From positions 1 to 64,000 of the forward strand of contig JALHNM010000003.1 of NCBI GenBank assembly GCA_022843485.1: DNA of 64,000 bases, given 5' to 3'. The stretch's first letter is position 1; each line of letters starts with the position of its first letter. Shown piece after piece: positions 8,524-16,906 of this stretch. The notes beneath the pieces are model-generated. The model ran no database searches. It worked only from the letters and a program-made list of their open reading frames with translations, and was not told the DNA's origin. Made by a program: the position numbers and the translations under genes. Origin of the DNA: Fimbriimonadaceae bacterium (GTDB taxonomy: Bacteria > Armatimonadota > Fimbriimonadia > Fimbriimonadales > Fimbriimonadaceae).

Positions 8524-8961
8524 ATGGAGTCGCTGACCCCCCGACCCGCCCCCGTCACGGCCTCGGCCGTCTGCGACCGACTGCGAGACCCCTTGCTGAA
8601 GGCGGCGTGGGACTCGATCTTGGCCTCGTGGACGGAGGGGAGCGAGTACCAGCGGGCCGAGCTTCTGCGCTGGGTGCGAGACAGCGCCGAGCACTTCGCC
8701 CAGTTCGCCGAGGACGTCCAGGACGAAGAGGAGCTGAACCTCTACGTCGGGCTCCGGTTCATCGAGGCGATGAGCCAGTGGCAGATGCTGAACACCCAGA
8801 TCAACTACCAGGTGGCGAGGCGCGGGTTCGCGGACCCGGTCCTCCAGTACAAGTCCCTCCTCCTCAGCACTGTGACGGACGCCCTCGCCCAGATCGTGCC
8901 GCCGAGCCAGATGGATGCGATCCGAGGCGTGATCGCCACCCCGTTCCCCCGGGCAGCCTAG
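8524..8961 (+). CDS. Hypothetical helical protein
   Basis: This is a 145-residue soluble protein that I do not recognise. It appears almost entirely alpha-helical (ELLRWVRDSAEHFAQFAEDV, EELNLYVGLRFIEAM) and has no signal peptide, membrane span or cysteine motif. It starts at ATG 8524, 64 bases after tdk, and is followed 72 bases later by the pullulanase gene with its own promoter, so it may be read from the tdk transcript. GC-rich third codon positions support a real gene. Confidence 0.7.
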   Translation: MESLTPRPAPVTASAVCDRLRDPLLKAAWDSILASWTEGSEYQRAELLRWVRDSAEHFAQFAEDVQDEEELNLYVGLRFIEAMSQWQMLNTQINYQVARRGFADPVLQYKSLLLSTVTDALAQIVPPSQMDAIRGVIATPFPRAA

Positions 8962-9033
8962 CGAACAACCCCACCCGGCGAGCCGACCCGGCGCGAGACC
9001 AATCAGTGAACCCATAAGGGTACGCTGATGGTC

Positions 9034-11646
9034 GTGCACGTTCGCTCGATCTCCTGCGAGGTCAGGGGGGCCGGTCTCCTCCTCGCCGCCCTCGTCGCGC
9101 TTCCGGCCTCGGCCCAACGGATCGACCATGAGGACCCAGCGTTCCTTGACCGCTGGGGCGAGGTCCGGGTCTGGGTCGACCCGCCACTCCGGCCCGAAGA
9201 CATGGCCGGTCGGTTCACGGTGACCAGGGACGGGCAGGTCGTCGCGGTCAAGGCAGTTCGGGCGGAGGGAGAGCCGACCCGAGCCCGCGTCCTCCCGCGA
9301 ACCCCCGGGCGAGTCACCTTGCCCGGCTCGTTCCAGAGCGCCCTCGGCGGCACGGAGTGGAACCCGGACGGTGAGGAGACCCAGATGACCGAGGACCGCC
9401 CCGGCGTGTTCTCCCTGGTCGTCACCCTCCCCAAGGGCCAGTACCAGTTCAAGGTCGCCCGGGACGGGAGCTGGAACGAGAACTACGGGGTCGGGTTCGA
9501 GCGGGGTGGGGGCAACATCCCCCTCTCGGTCCTGCGCGACGGGACCGTCGTCAAGTTCGTCGTCGACTTCAACCGCAAGACCGTGGTGAACTCGATCGAC
9601 CACCCCTCCGAGGTCACCGCGCCCGAGCGGGCCCCCGAGCGGCCCAAACCGGCCGAGCCCACCAAGTTCCACGTCGCCGTCCTCGAACTCGAGCGGCCGT
9701 TCGCCCCCGCCCACGTCGACGACGCGATCCTCGTCCGTCACGATGGCAAGACCCGCCGCGTCTACCCTCGCGAGGTCCTCTCCGACCCCGCGTTCACCTA
9801 CTCCGGCCGCCTCGGCGCGGTCTGGGCGAAGGAGAAGACGACGTTCAAGGTCTGGGCGCCCGTCGCGAGCAGGGCGTCCGTCCACCTGTTCCCCGGACAG
9901 AACGGCCCCGCGTCGAGGGTCGTCCCCATGCGGCGGAACCGGGAAGGGGTGTGGGCTGTCGACGTGCGCGGAGACCTGCACGGCACCTTCTACCAGTTCG
10001 AGTTCGAATCGCTCGGCCGGCGACGGATCACCCAGGACATCGAGTCGAGGGCGGCGAGCCGCGACTCGAGCCGCTCGATGGTCGTGGACCTCGACCGGAC
10101 CGACCCGCCGGACTGGCCGAGCGAGCCGAAGCTCCGCCACCGGCACCAGACCGACGCCGTCCTCTACGAGCTCCACGTGCGCGACTTCACGGTCCACGCC
10201 GACAGCGGGGTTCGCCGGACCGCCCGAGGCAAGTACGCGGGCATGGCGGCCCGTGGGACCCGCCTCCCCGGAACCGACGTCCCCACGGGCCTCGACTACC
10301 TCGCCGACCTCGGCGTCACCGACGTCCACCTCCTCCCGATCCAGAACTTCCTCACGAGCAGCGACGAGGAGTACACGTGGGGCTATGCGACGAACCTCTT
10401 CAACGTGCCCGAAGAGACGTACAGCGAGACTCCCGGCGATCCGGTAGGCGTGATCCGTGAGTTCAAGACGATGGTGCGGGAGATGCACCGAGCCGGGCTA
10501 CGTGTGGTCCTCGACGTGGTCTACAACCACACCTGGCCACCGGAGGGCGAAGGGTCCGCGTTCTGGCAAACCGTCCCCTACTACTACTTCCGCACCAACG
10601 ACCGAGGCGACGTCCTGAACGAGTCGGGGGTCGGCAACGCCCTTCACGACGAGCGCCCGATGGTGGGCAAGTTCGTCCGGGACAGCCTGCTCTACTGGCT
10701 AGAGGAGTACCGGATCGACGGGTACCGGTTCGACCTGATCGGGATGCACCAGCCCGAGAGCGTCCGCGACTGGGCCCGAGCCATGCGGGCGGTGCGCCCC
10801 GACGTCGTGCTCTACGGGGAGCCCTGGACGGGCGGCGGTCCGACCCGGTTCGGCAAGGGCGCGCAACGCGGGAGTGGGGTCGCCGTGTTCAACGACCGGT
10901 TCCGAGGCGTGTTCCGAGGCGACTTGGACGGCACCAACGCCGGGTTCGTCATGGGCGGTGGGGGCGACGCGGGCCTCCTCTGGCGGGCGATGACCGGTTG
11001 GGTCGACTCGGGCCCCGAAGTCGGGGACGGGTTCACGGACTCTCCGACCGAGACGGTCAACTACGTGTCCGCCCACGATAACCTGACCCTCATCGATCGG
11101 ATTCACCGTGTGATCCCGGCTGCCGACAGCGAGACGACCCAGGCCGCCGTCCGGTTGACCGGCGCGGCAGTGCTCCTCGCGCAGGGCCTTCCGTTCCTCG
11201 AAGGTGGGGCTCAGATCGGCCGCACCAAAGGCGGGAACGGGAACTCCTACAACGCAGGCGACGAGGTCAACGGCTACGATTGGTCCAAGCTCCCGGCCTG
11301 GAACGAGACCAACGCCTACTACCGGGGCCTGATCGACCTCCGCCGTCGCCACAACGCGTTCCGGATGGTCGACGCCGACGACGTTCGGAAGGCTGTCAAA
11401 CCGCTCGGGCCGACGACCGGGCGCACCGAGACCCTCGCCTACACGATCGACGGGAGCGTGTCGAGATCGCTCTATCGAGAGTATCTCGTGGTGCTGCACG
11501 GGAGTCTTGCCCCGGGGATCCTGACGCTGCCGCCCGGCGAGTGGAAGGTCCTGGTCGAGGGGCGAAAGGCCTCGGCGACCCCAACCGGCACCGCGAGCGG
11601 CCTCGTGACCTTGCCCCCCCTCGGAGCGCTCGTCCTCGCCCGGTGA
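9034..11646 (+). CDS. pulA: Secreted pullulanase / glycogen-debranching GH13 enzyme
   Basis: This 870-residue enzyme should cleave alpha-1,6 branches in pullulan, starch or glycogen outside the cytoplasm. It has a signal peptide (GLLLAALVALPASAQ), an AMPK/CBM48-like glycogen-binding domain near residues 100-160 (LPKGQYQFKVARDGSW), a second beta-sandwich, then the GH13 barrel: YTWGYATNLF (pullulanase YNWGYDP box), DVVYNHT, nucleophile Asp567 in GYRFDL, acid Glu596 in LYGEPW and Asp682 in SAHDN. TACGCT at 9021-9026 lies 7 bases before GTG 9034 but only 1 base before ATG 9028, so the GTG is the likelier leaderless start. A strong hairpin follows the stop. Confidence 0.92.
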   Translation: MHVRSISCEVRGAGLLLAALVALPASAQRIDHEDPAFLDRWGEVRVWVDPPLRPEDMAGRFTVTRDGQVVAVKAVRAEGEPTRARVLPRTPGRVTLPGSFQSALGGTEWNPDGEETQMTEDRPGVFSLVVTLPKGQYQFKVARDGSWNENYGVGFERGGGNIPLSVLRDGTVVKFVVDFNRKTVVNSIDHPSEVTAPERAPERPKPAEPTKFHVAVLELERPFAPAHVDDAILVRHDGKTRRVYPREVLSDPAFTYSGRLGAVWAKEKTTFKVWAPVASRASVHLFPGQNGPASRVVPMRRNREGVWAVDVRGDLHGTFYQFEFESLGRRRITQDIESRAASRDSSRSMVVDLDRTDPPDWPSEPKLRHRHQTDAVLYELHVRDFTVHADSGVRRTARGKYAGMAARGTRLPGTDVPTGLDYLADLGVTDVHLLPIQNFLTSSDEEYTWGYATNLFNVPEETYSETPGDPVGVIREFKTMVREMHRAGLRVVLDVVYNHTWPPEGEGSAFWQTVPYYYFRTNDRGDVLNESGVGNALHDERPMVGKFVRDSLLYWLEEYRIDGYRFDLIGMHQPESVRDWARAMRAVRPDVVLYGEPWTGGGPTRFGKGAQRGSGVAVFNDRFRGVFRGDLDGTNAGFVMGGGGDAGLLWRAMTGWVDSGPEVGDGFTDSPTETVNYVSAHDNLTLIDRIHRVIPAADSETTQAAVRLTGAAVLLAQGLPFLEGGAQIGRTKGGNGNSYNAGDEVNGYDWSKLPAWNETNAYYRGLIDLRRRHNAFRMVDADDVRKAVKPLGPTTGRTETLAYTIDGSVSRSLYREYLVVLHGSLAPGILTLPPGEWKVLVEGRKASATPTGTASGLVTLPPLGALVLAR

Positions 11647-11660
11647 CGAGACAAAAGAAT

Positions 11661-11687
11661 AGACCCCCGAACATGCTTCGGGGGTCT
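11661..11687. terminator. Bidirectional intrinsic terminator
   Basis: An 11-bp perfect stem, AGACCCCCGAA and its complement around a CATGC loop, sits between the convergent pullulanase and MerR/BldC-like genes. On the minus strand it is followed by TATTCTTTTG, a reasonable U tract, so it suits the regulator gene best; the plus-strand side lacks a T run. Confidence 0.8.
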
Positions 11688-11712
11688 AACCATTGCGGGA
11701 CTTTCGACCCGA

Positions 11713-12243
11713 TCAGGACTGCGGGGTGCGACCGTGGGCTTCGACGAACTTCACGACCGAAGAGAGACGAAACCGTCTCTGGCCACCTTGGGTCCTATGG
11801 TGGTCTAACCATCCGCGGTTCGTGTACCGCCGCACGGTAGCGGGGCACACTCCGAGCAGGCGGCTCGCTTCTTCAAGGGTCAACTCCGGGTCGAGCAAGC
11901 GCCGGATGAGATCCTGGCGCGTCTCCTGGAACCCGCCTTGATAGTAGTGCGCGGTCACGGAGTCGTTGAAGAACTGGCCGAGGAACCCGATGGTTCGCGG
12001 CAGGTTCTCCAACACCGCCTTAAACTCATGGTCGATGACCTGCTCCTCAGGCTCGGTCTTGACTCGTCGGGGCCGGGGGGCACTCAGCGCCGTCTTGCGG
12101 AACCGGACGCCTTTGGAGGCCGGTTCGGTAACGATCGCGCTGGCCGAAGTCGCACCGCCGTTGCGGTTCGCGCCGGTCGGGTTCGTGTCGAGGAAGGCAC
12201 TCTCAATGTAAGCGAGCGGGTCGAAGTCTTTCGGTGTGGCCAT
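11713..12243 (-). CDS. MerR/BldC-like helix-turn-helix protein
   Basis: This 176-residue protein carries a winged helix-turn-helix of the MerR/BldC/excisionase type at its C terminus: LTLEEASRLLGVCPATVRRY, then GGQRRFRLSSVVKFVEAHG. The N-terminal 70 residues are polar and low in complexity, and the middle is a helical region (FKAVLENLPRTIGFLGQFF). I chose ATG 12241-12243 with GAGGA 4 bases upstream; TTG 12258 would add five residues. A TATATT hexamer a few bases upstream is a plausible -10. It stands alone, divergent from nothing and ending at a strong terminator. It is likely a DNA-binding regulator; its targets are unknown. Confidence 0.8.
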   Translation of the reverse strand: MATPKDFDPLAYIESAFLDTNPTGANRNGGATSASAIVTEPASKGVRFRKTALSAPRPRRVKTEPEEQVIDHEFKAVLENLPRTIGFLGQFFNDSVTAHYYQGGFQETRQDLIRRLLDPELTLEEASRLLGVCPATVRRYTNRGWLDHHRTQGGQRRFRLSSVVKFVEAHGRTPQS

Positions 12244-12305
12244 GTGTCCTCGATCCAATATACACCGACTCCTGCGAACGTGGACTGTAAATGTGCGGGG
12301 CGAGG

Positions 12306-13313
12306 TTAAGAAACGAACATCGAGTCGCCAAAACTCAGGAACCTATAACGGCGCTCTACGGCTTCACGATACGCGTCCATCAGAGCCTGGTGTCCAGCGA
12401 GGGCCGCGAGCATCATGAGCATCGTCGTGCGGGGCATATGGAAGTTTGTGAACATCCCGTCTACCACGCGGAATAGAAACCCTGGGGTGATGTAGAGGTC
12501 CGTGTCCCGTTCGCCGGCTACGAGTTGTCGCGGCCCGACGGCCATCGACTCGAGGGTCCTCACGCTGGTGGTCCCGACGGCGATGACCCGCCCCTCGCAG
12601 TCCGCCACCGCGTCCGCCGTCGCCTGGGGGACGCGGCACCGCTCCCCATGCATCCGGTGGGCGAGCGGGTCGTCCGCGCTGATCGGCCGGAACGTGTCGA
12701 TCCCGACGTCGAGCGTGACCCGCGCCGTCCGCACCCCGAGAGCCTCGAGTTCGGCCAGAACCTCCTCAGTGAAGTGGAGGCCGGCGGTCGGCGCTGCCGC
12801 ACTGCCCGGCGTTGAGGCGTAAACGGTCTGGTACCGCTCGGGATCCTCGATCTTCGTGCGCACGTACGGCGGCAGCGGGGTCTCGCCCAGGGCGGCGAGT
12901 GCCTCCCGGACGTCGCCGGGCGCGGTGAACCGGAGCAGCCGCCGCCCCTCGCCAAGGTCTCCGAGGACGGTCGACTCGAGCCCCGCGCCGAACGAGACCC
13001 GCTCCCCGGGGCCCAACTTCCGAGCGGGCTTGGCGAGCGCTTCCCATCCATCCTCGCGCTCCCGAAGCAGGAGCAGTTCGACCCGCCCTCCCGTCGGTCG
13101 CTCACCGAACAGCCGCAGCGCTGAGACCCGGGTGTCGTTCATCACGAGCAGGTCCCCGGGGGCAAGGAGCCGCGGGACGTCCCGGAACGCAAGGTGCTCG
13201 ACCTCGCCGGTCTGTCGGTCGAGCCGGAGCAGGCGCGACGCCGCCCTGTCCGCTAAGGGTTCCTGGGCGATCAACTCCTCGGGGAGGTCGTAGTCGAGAT
13301 CCTCGAGCCGCAT
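12306..13313 (-). CDS. queA: S-adenosylmethionine:tRNA ribosyltransferase-isomerase QueA
   Basis: QueA transfers and rearranges the ribosyl group of S-adenosylmethionine onto 7-aminomethyl-deazaguanine in tRNA, giving epoxyqueuosine. The 335-residue protein has family sequence from end to end: DYDLPEELIAQEPL, LLVMNDTRVSALRLFG, PTAGLHFTEE, TLDVGIDTFRPI, HRMHGERC and TNFHMPRTTMLML. The start is ATG 13311-13313, 7 bases after a DUF2905 gene, an arrangement seen in many genomes near ruvB and queA. No other queuosine genes lie in the window. Confidence 0.96.
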   Translation of the reverse strand: MRLEDLDYDLPEELIAQEPLADRAASRLLRLDRQTGEVEHLAFRDVPRLLAPGDLLVMNDTRVSALRLFGERPTGGRVELLLLREREDGWEALAKPARKLGPGERVSFGAGLESTVLGDLGEGRRLLRFTAPGDVREALAALGETPLPPYVRTKIEDPERYQTVYASTPGSAAAPTAGLHFTEEVLAELEALGVRTARVTLDVGIDTFRPISADDPLAHRMHGERCRVPQATADAVADCEGRVIAVGTTSVRTLESMAVGPRQLVAGERDTDLYITPGFLFRVVDGMFTNFHMPRTTMLMMLAALAGHQALMDAYREAVERRYRFLSFGDSMFVS

Positions 13314-13320
13314 CGCTCCG

Positions 13321-13551
13321 CTACCGCCTCAGCCAGGCCACCAGCCAAAGGACCCCGGTCAGCAGGAGGCTCAGAAGCACCATCGTGACGATCGGGACGT
13401 AGACGCTCACCCCTGGCCGCTCGACCACGGCGTCCCCCGGCAACCGGCCCGGCCGGAACCCAGGGAACGCCACGCCGACCCACCAAACGAGCGCTCCCAC
13501 GGCCGTCACGCCCAGCCCCACCATGACCATCAGCCGCCCGATGTCGCGCAT
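13321..13551 (-). CDS. DUF2905 family small membrane protein
   Basis: This 76-residue protein has two membrane helices (GRLMVMVGLGVTAVGALVWW and YVPIVTMVLLSLLLTGVLWL) separated by the conserved DUF2905 segment GRLPGDAVVERPG. The function is unknown, but the family is commonly adjacent to queA or ruvB, as here. I chose ATG 13549-13551 because MRDIGRL is the typical start and GGGAGGG precedes it; longer frames add 12 or 27 residues without similarity. It is the first gene of the DUF2905-queA operon and is transcribed away from the secreted protein gene at 13633. Confidence 0.85.
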   Translation of the reverse strand: MRDIGRLMVMVGLGVTAVGALVWWVGVAFPGFRPGRLPGDAVVERPGVSVYVPIVTMVLLSLLLTGVLWLVAWLRR

Positions 13552-13632
13552 CGCCCTCCCAGCCGTCCTATGGTACCGGTCGCGCATCCATCTGGCGCGG
13601 GAGGCCAGTAGAATCGCCAAGGAGCAACCCAA

Positions 13633-14328
13633 ATGACTCGAGCCATCGCCCTCATCGCCCTCGTCACCGCCGCCGGCCTCGCCTCGGCCCAGTCCGCCTG
13701 GACACTCAAGCGCACCGCCACCGCGGGCGAGACTCTCCGCTACACCCTGGAAGTCCAGACCGAGTTCGCCGGGAACCCGATCACCTACCGCGCCACCATG
13801 GTCGATAAGATCGTGCGCGTCGGCGAGGACGGCACGATCGAGACGAGTTCCGAACAGCAGGACGGCAAGCTCGTGATGGACGGGAACGAGATGGACGCCC
13901 CGGCCGAGGTCGGCGCCCTCGCCACGATCACCTATGGCCCGACCGGGCAGGTCGCCAACGTCGTAGGCGACATGGTCGACGACGGGGCTTGGCGGATGGC
14001 CGTGCTCGAAGCGTTCGTCTGGCCCCAGGGCGAGGTCTCGGCGGGCACGACCTGGGAATCGACGACCACCGGGGACGAGGCCAAAGGCACCAGGGACACC
14101 AAGACCACGTTCACCGTGGCCGGTTCGGAGACCGTCGGCTCTCGTGAGACCGTGAAGGTCGACTACAGCGCGACCGAGACCGCCGGCTCGACCCCGGCGT
14201 CGACGAAGGGGACCGTCTGGCTCGACGCCAAGACCGGGGCCTTGGTCAAGCGGGTCACCGAGTGGAAGAACGTGCCCATCGCCGGCCAGATCCTGGACGG
14301 CAAGGTCACGATGACGCTGGTCGAGTAG
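13633..14328 (+). CDS. Exported hypothetical protein
   Basis: The 231-residue protein has a clear signal peptide (IALIALVTAAGLASAQ) with cleavage after AQ or ASA. The mature part is Thr-rich and predicted all-beta, with phrases such as AGTTWESTTTG and TGALVKRVTEWKNVP that resemble secreted lipocalin-like or DUF6263-like proteins of planctomycetes and relatives; this resemblance is tentative. The start ATG 13633 has AAGGAG 10 bases upstream and a TAGAAT hexamer before that, so it is a leadered gene. No catalytic motif is visible. Confidence 0.75.
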   Translation: MTRAIALIALVTAAGLASAQSAWTLKRTATAGETLRYTLEVQTEFAGNPITYRATMVDKIVRVGEDGTIETSSEQQDGKLVMDGNEMDAPAEVGALATITYGPTGQVANVVGDMVDDGAWRMAVLEAFVWPQGEVSAGTTWESTTTGDEAKGTRDTKTTFTVAGSETVGSRETVKVDYSATETAGSTPASTKGTVWLDAKTGALVKRVTEWKNVPIAGQILDGKVTMTLVE

Positions 14329-14334
14329 CCGGAC

Positions 14335-14763
14335 TCACGGGACGCCCTCGCCGGCGTCCAAGAACCGGGCCCGCACATCGGGGGGCGGAAGGGGGCACGC
14401 GTCCTTCCGCCCGAACCACCGGTAGCGGTTCCGAGCGACGAACCCGTAGACCCCGTCCCGGATCGGCCTGGGCACGAGGCGGAACACACTGAGCCACGAC
14501 CACGGGGCTCCCAGCCGGGCCGCGATGCGCAAGGCGGCCTCCGACTTCGTGTGGACACCCGCCTCGTCGACCAGAAGCACGCTCCCGAGCCCGCTGGCCG
14601 TCGCTTCACCCACCAGCGACCGGGCGGCGGCCGATTGGAGCGAGGCGAAGCGGAACTCCCCCTTCCGGTCATGGTGCAGGACGAACTGGACGCTCCGGTC
14701 GCACAGGTTGCAGACCCCGTCGAACAGCACCACCGGCCCCTCGCCCCGTTGCCCTTCGTCCAC
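14335..14763 (-). CDS. DCC family thiol-disulfide oxidoreductase-like protein (DUF393)
   Basis: This 142-residue protein contains the DCC family signature FDGVCNLCDRSVQFVL, a thioredoxin-like CxxC redox motif, followed by RFASLQS and an RLVPRPIRDGVYGFVARNRYRWFG segment, all typical of DUF393. The role is probably a small thiol-disulfide exchange activity; substrates are unknown. I chose GTG 14761-14763, with TACCCT 9 bases upstream, over GTG 14826, which adds 21 residues of low similarity. It is convergent with the exported protein at 13633. Confidence 0.85.
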   Translation of the reverse strand: MDEGQRGEGPVVLFDGVCNLCDRSVQFVLHHDRKGEFRFASLQSAAARSLVGEATASGLGSVLLVDEAGVHTKSEAALRIAARLGAPWSWLSVFRLVPRPIRDGVYGFVARNRYRWFGRKDACPLPPPDVRARFLDAGEGVP

Positions 14764-14848
14764 CTTGGTGGAAGGGTACCCACCCCCCGCCCGGTTCCCT
14801 GCCGCTAGGCCCCGCCCCGAAACCACGTCCTGCGCCCGGCGGACAGTC

Positions 14849-14857
14849 TGGTATCCT
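14849..14857 (+). promoter_or_regulatory. Extended -10 promoter of tRNA-Val
   Basis: TGGTATCCT is an extended -10 element (TGn followed by TATCCT) whose end lies 9 bases before the first base of the tRNA. That spacing would start transcription a few bases upstream of the mature 5-prime end. No convincing -35 is seen. Confidence 0.45.
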
Positions 14858-14866
14858 GGATCGATC

Positions 14867-14941
14867 GGGCGGTTAGCTCAGCGGTAGAGCACTTCGTTCA
14901 CACCGAAGGGGTCACAGGTTCAAATCCTGTACCGCCCACCA
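14867..14941 (+). tRNA. tRNA-Val (anticodon CAC)
   Basis: The sequence folds into a complete cloverleaf: acceptor GGGCGGT pairs with ACCGCCC, the D arm is GCTC...GAGC, the anticodon stem CTTCG pairs with CGAAG around the loop TTCACAC with anticodon CAC, and the T arm ACAGG TTCAAAT CCTGT is perfect. The discriminator A at 14938 is followed by an encoded CCA at 14939-14941. It reads GTG, a very frequent valine codon in this genome. The only tRNA gene I found in the window. Confidence 0.97.
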
Positions 14942-14966
14942 CCTTTTCTCGAACAGGCCCCTCGGG

Positions 14967-15002
14967 CCGAAACCCGAAACCCGAAACCCGGAACCCGACC
15001 CC
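14967..15002. repeat. Short CCCGAAA tandem repeat
   Basis: About five copies of a heptamer, CCCGAAA with CCCGGAA and CCCGACC variants, lie between the tRNA and the TfoX-like gene. The unit is closely related to the CCCCCGA repeats at 3070-3129, suggesting a recurrent intergenic repeat of this genome. Confidence 0.7.
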
Positions 15003-15003
15003 T

Positions 15004-15333
15004 TCACCGCTTCCGCTTCTTGCGAACCGCCACCGCCACGGCAAGGTCGACCCACTCGGCGACCTCTTCCGGCCCGAGCCCCCCGGGGAGCTCTCGGTAC
15101 GGCATCGGACCGCCGCTCGGCCCCTCGACCACCCACTGCGCCGCCCCGACCGCGTCGAACCGAGGGTCGAGCTCGGCGTCGGTCTTCAGGTAAAGCCTGT
15201 CGTCGTCCACGACCGCGAAGAACACGCCCTCGCAGTACACCCCCACCCCGCCGAACATCTTCCGCGACGTGATCGGGCGCACCGCTTCGAGCGGGGCGAG
15301 CAGACGACGAACGCCCTCGTCCGTGACCGGCAT
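15004..15333 (-). CDS. TfoX N-terminal domain protein
   Basis: This 109-residue protein matches the TfoX N-terminal domain, with TSRKMFGGVGVYCEGVFFAV, LYLKTD and a short basic tail (VRKKRKR). In gamma-proteobacteria TfoX regulates competence, but free-standing N-terminal domains in other phyla have no established role. I chose ATG 15331-15333 because the family starts MPV and because TAGCCT at 15340-15345 lies 6 bases upstream, matching the leaderless pattern. It is divergent from nadB. A ComEA homologue at 30.5 kb is the only other competence-type gene here. Confidence 0.85.
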   Translation of the reverse strand: MPVTDEGVRRLLAPLEAVRPITSRKMFGGVGVYCEGVFFAVVDDDRLYLKTDAELDPRFDAVGAAQWVVEGPSGGPMPYRELPGGLGPEEVAEWVDLAVAVAVRKKRKR

Positions 15334-15387
15334 CCGCACAGGCTACCGCCCTCGGCGACGGGGGCACAACGGATACACTGACCCTTC

Positions 15388-16905
15388 ATGCGCTTCGACC
15401 GGTTCGACACGCTCGTCGTCGGCAGTGGGCTCGCCGGGCTGACCTTCGCCCTCAAGGCCAGCGCTTTCGGACGCGTCTGCGTCCTCACCAAGGCCGAGAT
15501 CACCGACAACAACACGAACTGGGCTCAAGGCGGGATCGCCGCCGCCGTGGGGGAGAGCGACGACTGGCACCTTCACGAAGAGGACACGCTGGTGGCCGGG
15601 GCGGGGCTGTGCGACCCGGCGGCCGTCCGCTTCCTCGTCCAGCGGGCACCCGAGGCGATCGACTGGCTGCGCGGCCTCGGGGCCCGGTTCGACCTCGAGC
15701 TCGGTCGGGAGGGGGGGCACAGTCGGAACCGCATCGTCCACCACGCCGACCGGACGGGTTGGGAAGTCGAACGGGCGGTGAGCGAGGCCGTCCGGCGCGA
15801 CCCCAACATCACGGTGCTGGAGAACGCGTTCGTCACTCGGCTGCTCAGGCACGGGGGGCGGGTCGTCGGATTGGCCGCCCACCTCGGGGACGCGGGGCTC
15901 CGAGGGTATCTTGCCCGGGCCGTCCTGCTGGCGACCGGGGGCTGCGGCAAGCTCTACTCCCACACCACCAACCCCCGAGTCGCGACGGCGGACGGCATCG
16001 GTCTCGCTTCGGGCGTCGGTGCCGAGATCCGGGACATGGAGTTCATGCAGTTCCACCCGACGACGCTCTCGCACCCCCAGCGGTCGGGCTTCCTCATCAC
16101 CGAGGCCGTCCGGGGGGCGGGGGGCACGCTCCGGAACCACCGCGGCCGACGGTTCATGTACGACTACGACGACCGGCTCGAGCTGGCCCCGCGAGACGTT
16201 GTGGCCCGGGCCATAGAGTCCGAGCTCAAGCGGCTCGAGACGTGGTGCGTCTACCTCGACACGACCCACCTCTCGCCCGAGCGGCTGCGCCACGAGTTCC
16301 CGACCATCTGGGACGCGCTCCGGGGGCTCGGCATCGAGATGGAAAAGGACTGGGTGCCGATCGTGCCCGCCCAGCACTACTCGTGCGGCGGCGTCGTCAC
16401 GGACCTCGAGGCGCGAACGTCCGTGCCCGGCCTCTACGCGAGCGGAGAGGTCGCCCGGACGGGCGTCCACGGCGCCAACCGGCTCGCATCGAACAGCCTC
16501 CTCGAGGCGATCGTGTTCTCGACATCCGCAGCCGAAGCAGTCGCCCGCGAACAGGAACCGGTGGTCGAGGAGGCCGCGCTCGACCTCTCGCCGCCGCACT
16601 GTCCGCTCGAAGGCGAGACGATCCCGATCCGGCACACCCTCCAGCGGACGATGGGGGGGGGCCTTGGAGTCTTCCGAACGACCGCTGGGATGGAGGCGGC
16701 AAGGACGAAGGTCGCCGAACTGACTGCCCATTTCGACTCGCTACCGGGGGCTGAGTTCTCGGCCTACAGCCGCGAGGCCCACAACCTCCTCGTCGCCGCC
16801 AAGTACGTGGTCGAAGGAGCATTGGCGCGGCGGGAGAACGTCGGCCTGCACTTCAACGCCGACCTGCCTGACCCTGCAGCTGCGGGCCCCGCCCCTCGGG
16901 CCTGA
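15388..16905 (+). CDS. nadB: L-aspartate oxidase
   Basis: NadB oxidises L-aspartate to iminoaspartate with FAD, the first step of de novo NAD synthesis. The 505-residue protein has the N-terminal dinucleotide-binding motif VVGSGLAGLTFAL, the NTNWAQGGIA segment, HSRNRIVHHADRTG, MQFHPTTL, the active-site region AQHYSCGGV, and HGANRLASNSLLEA, all diagnostic for the family and distinguishing it from succinate dehydrogenase flavoproteins. TACACT at 15374-15379 lies 8 bases before the ATG, so a leaderless transcript is likely. nadA and nadC are not in the window. Confidence 0.95.
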   Translation: MRFDRFDTLVVGSGLAGLTFALKASAFGRVCVLTKAEITDNNTNWAQGGIAAAVGESDDWHLHEEDTLVAGAGLCDPAAVRFLVQRAPEAIDWLRGLGARFDLELGREGGHSRNRIVHHADRTGWEVERAVSEAVRRDPNITVLENAFVTRLLRHGGRVVGLAAHLGDAGLRGYLARAVLLATGGCGKLYSHTTNPRVATADGIGLASGVGAEIRDMEFMQFHPTTLSHPQRSGFLITEAVRGAGGTLRNHRGRRFMYDYDDRLELAPRDVVARAIESELKRLETWCVYLDTTHLSPERLRHEFPTIWDALRGLGIEMEKDWVPIVPAQHYSCGGVVTDLEARTSVPGLYASGEVARTGVHGANRLASNSLLEAIVFSTSAAEAVAREQEPVVEEAALDLSPPHCPLEGETIPIRHTLQRTMGGGLGVFRTTAGMEAARTKVAELTAHFDSLPGAEFSAYSREAHNLLVAAKYVVEGALARRENVGLHFNADLPDPAAAGPAPRA

Positions 16906-16906
16906 G

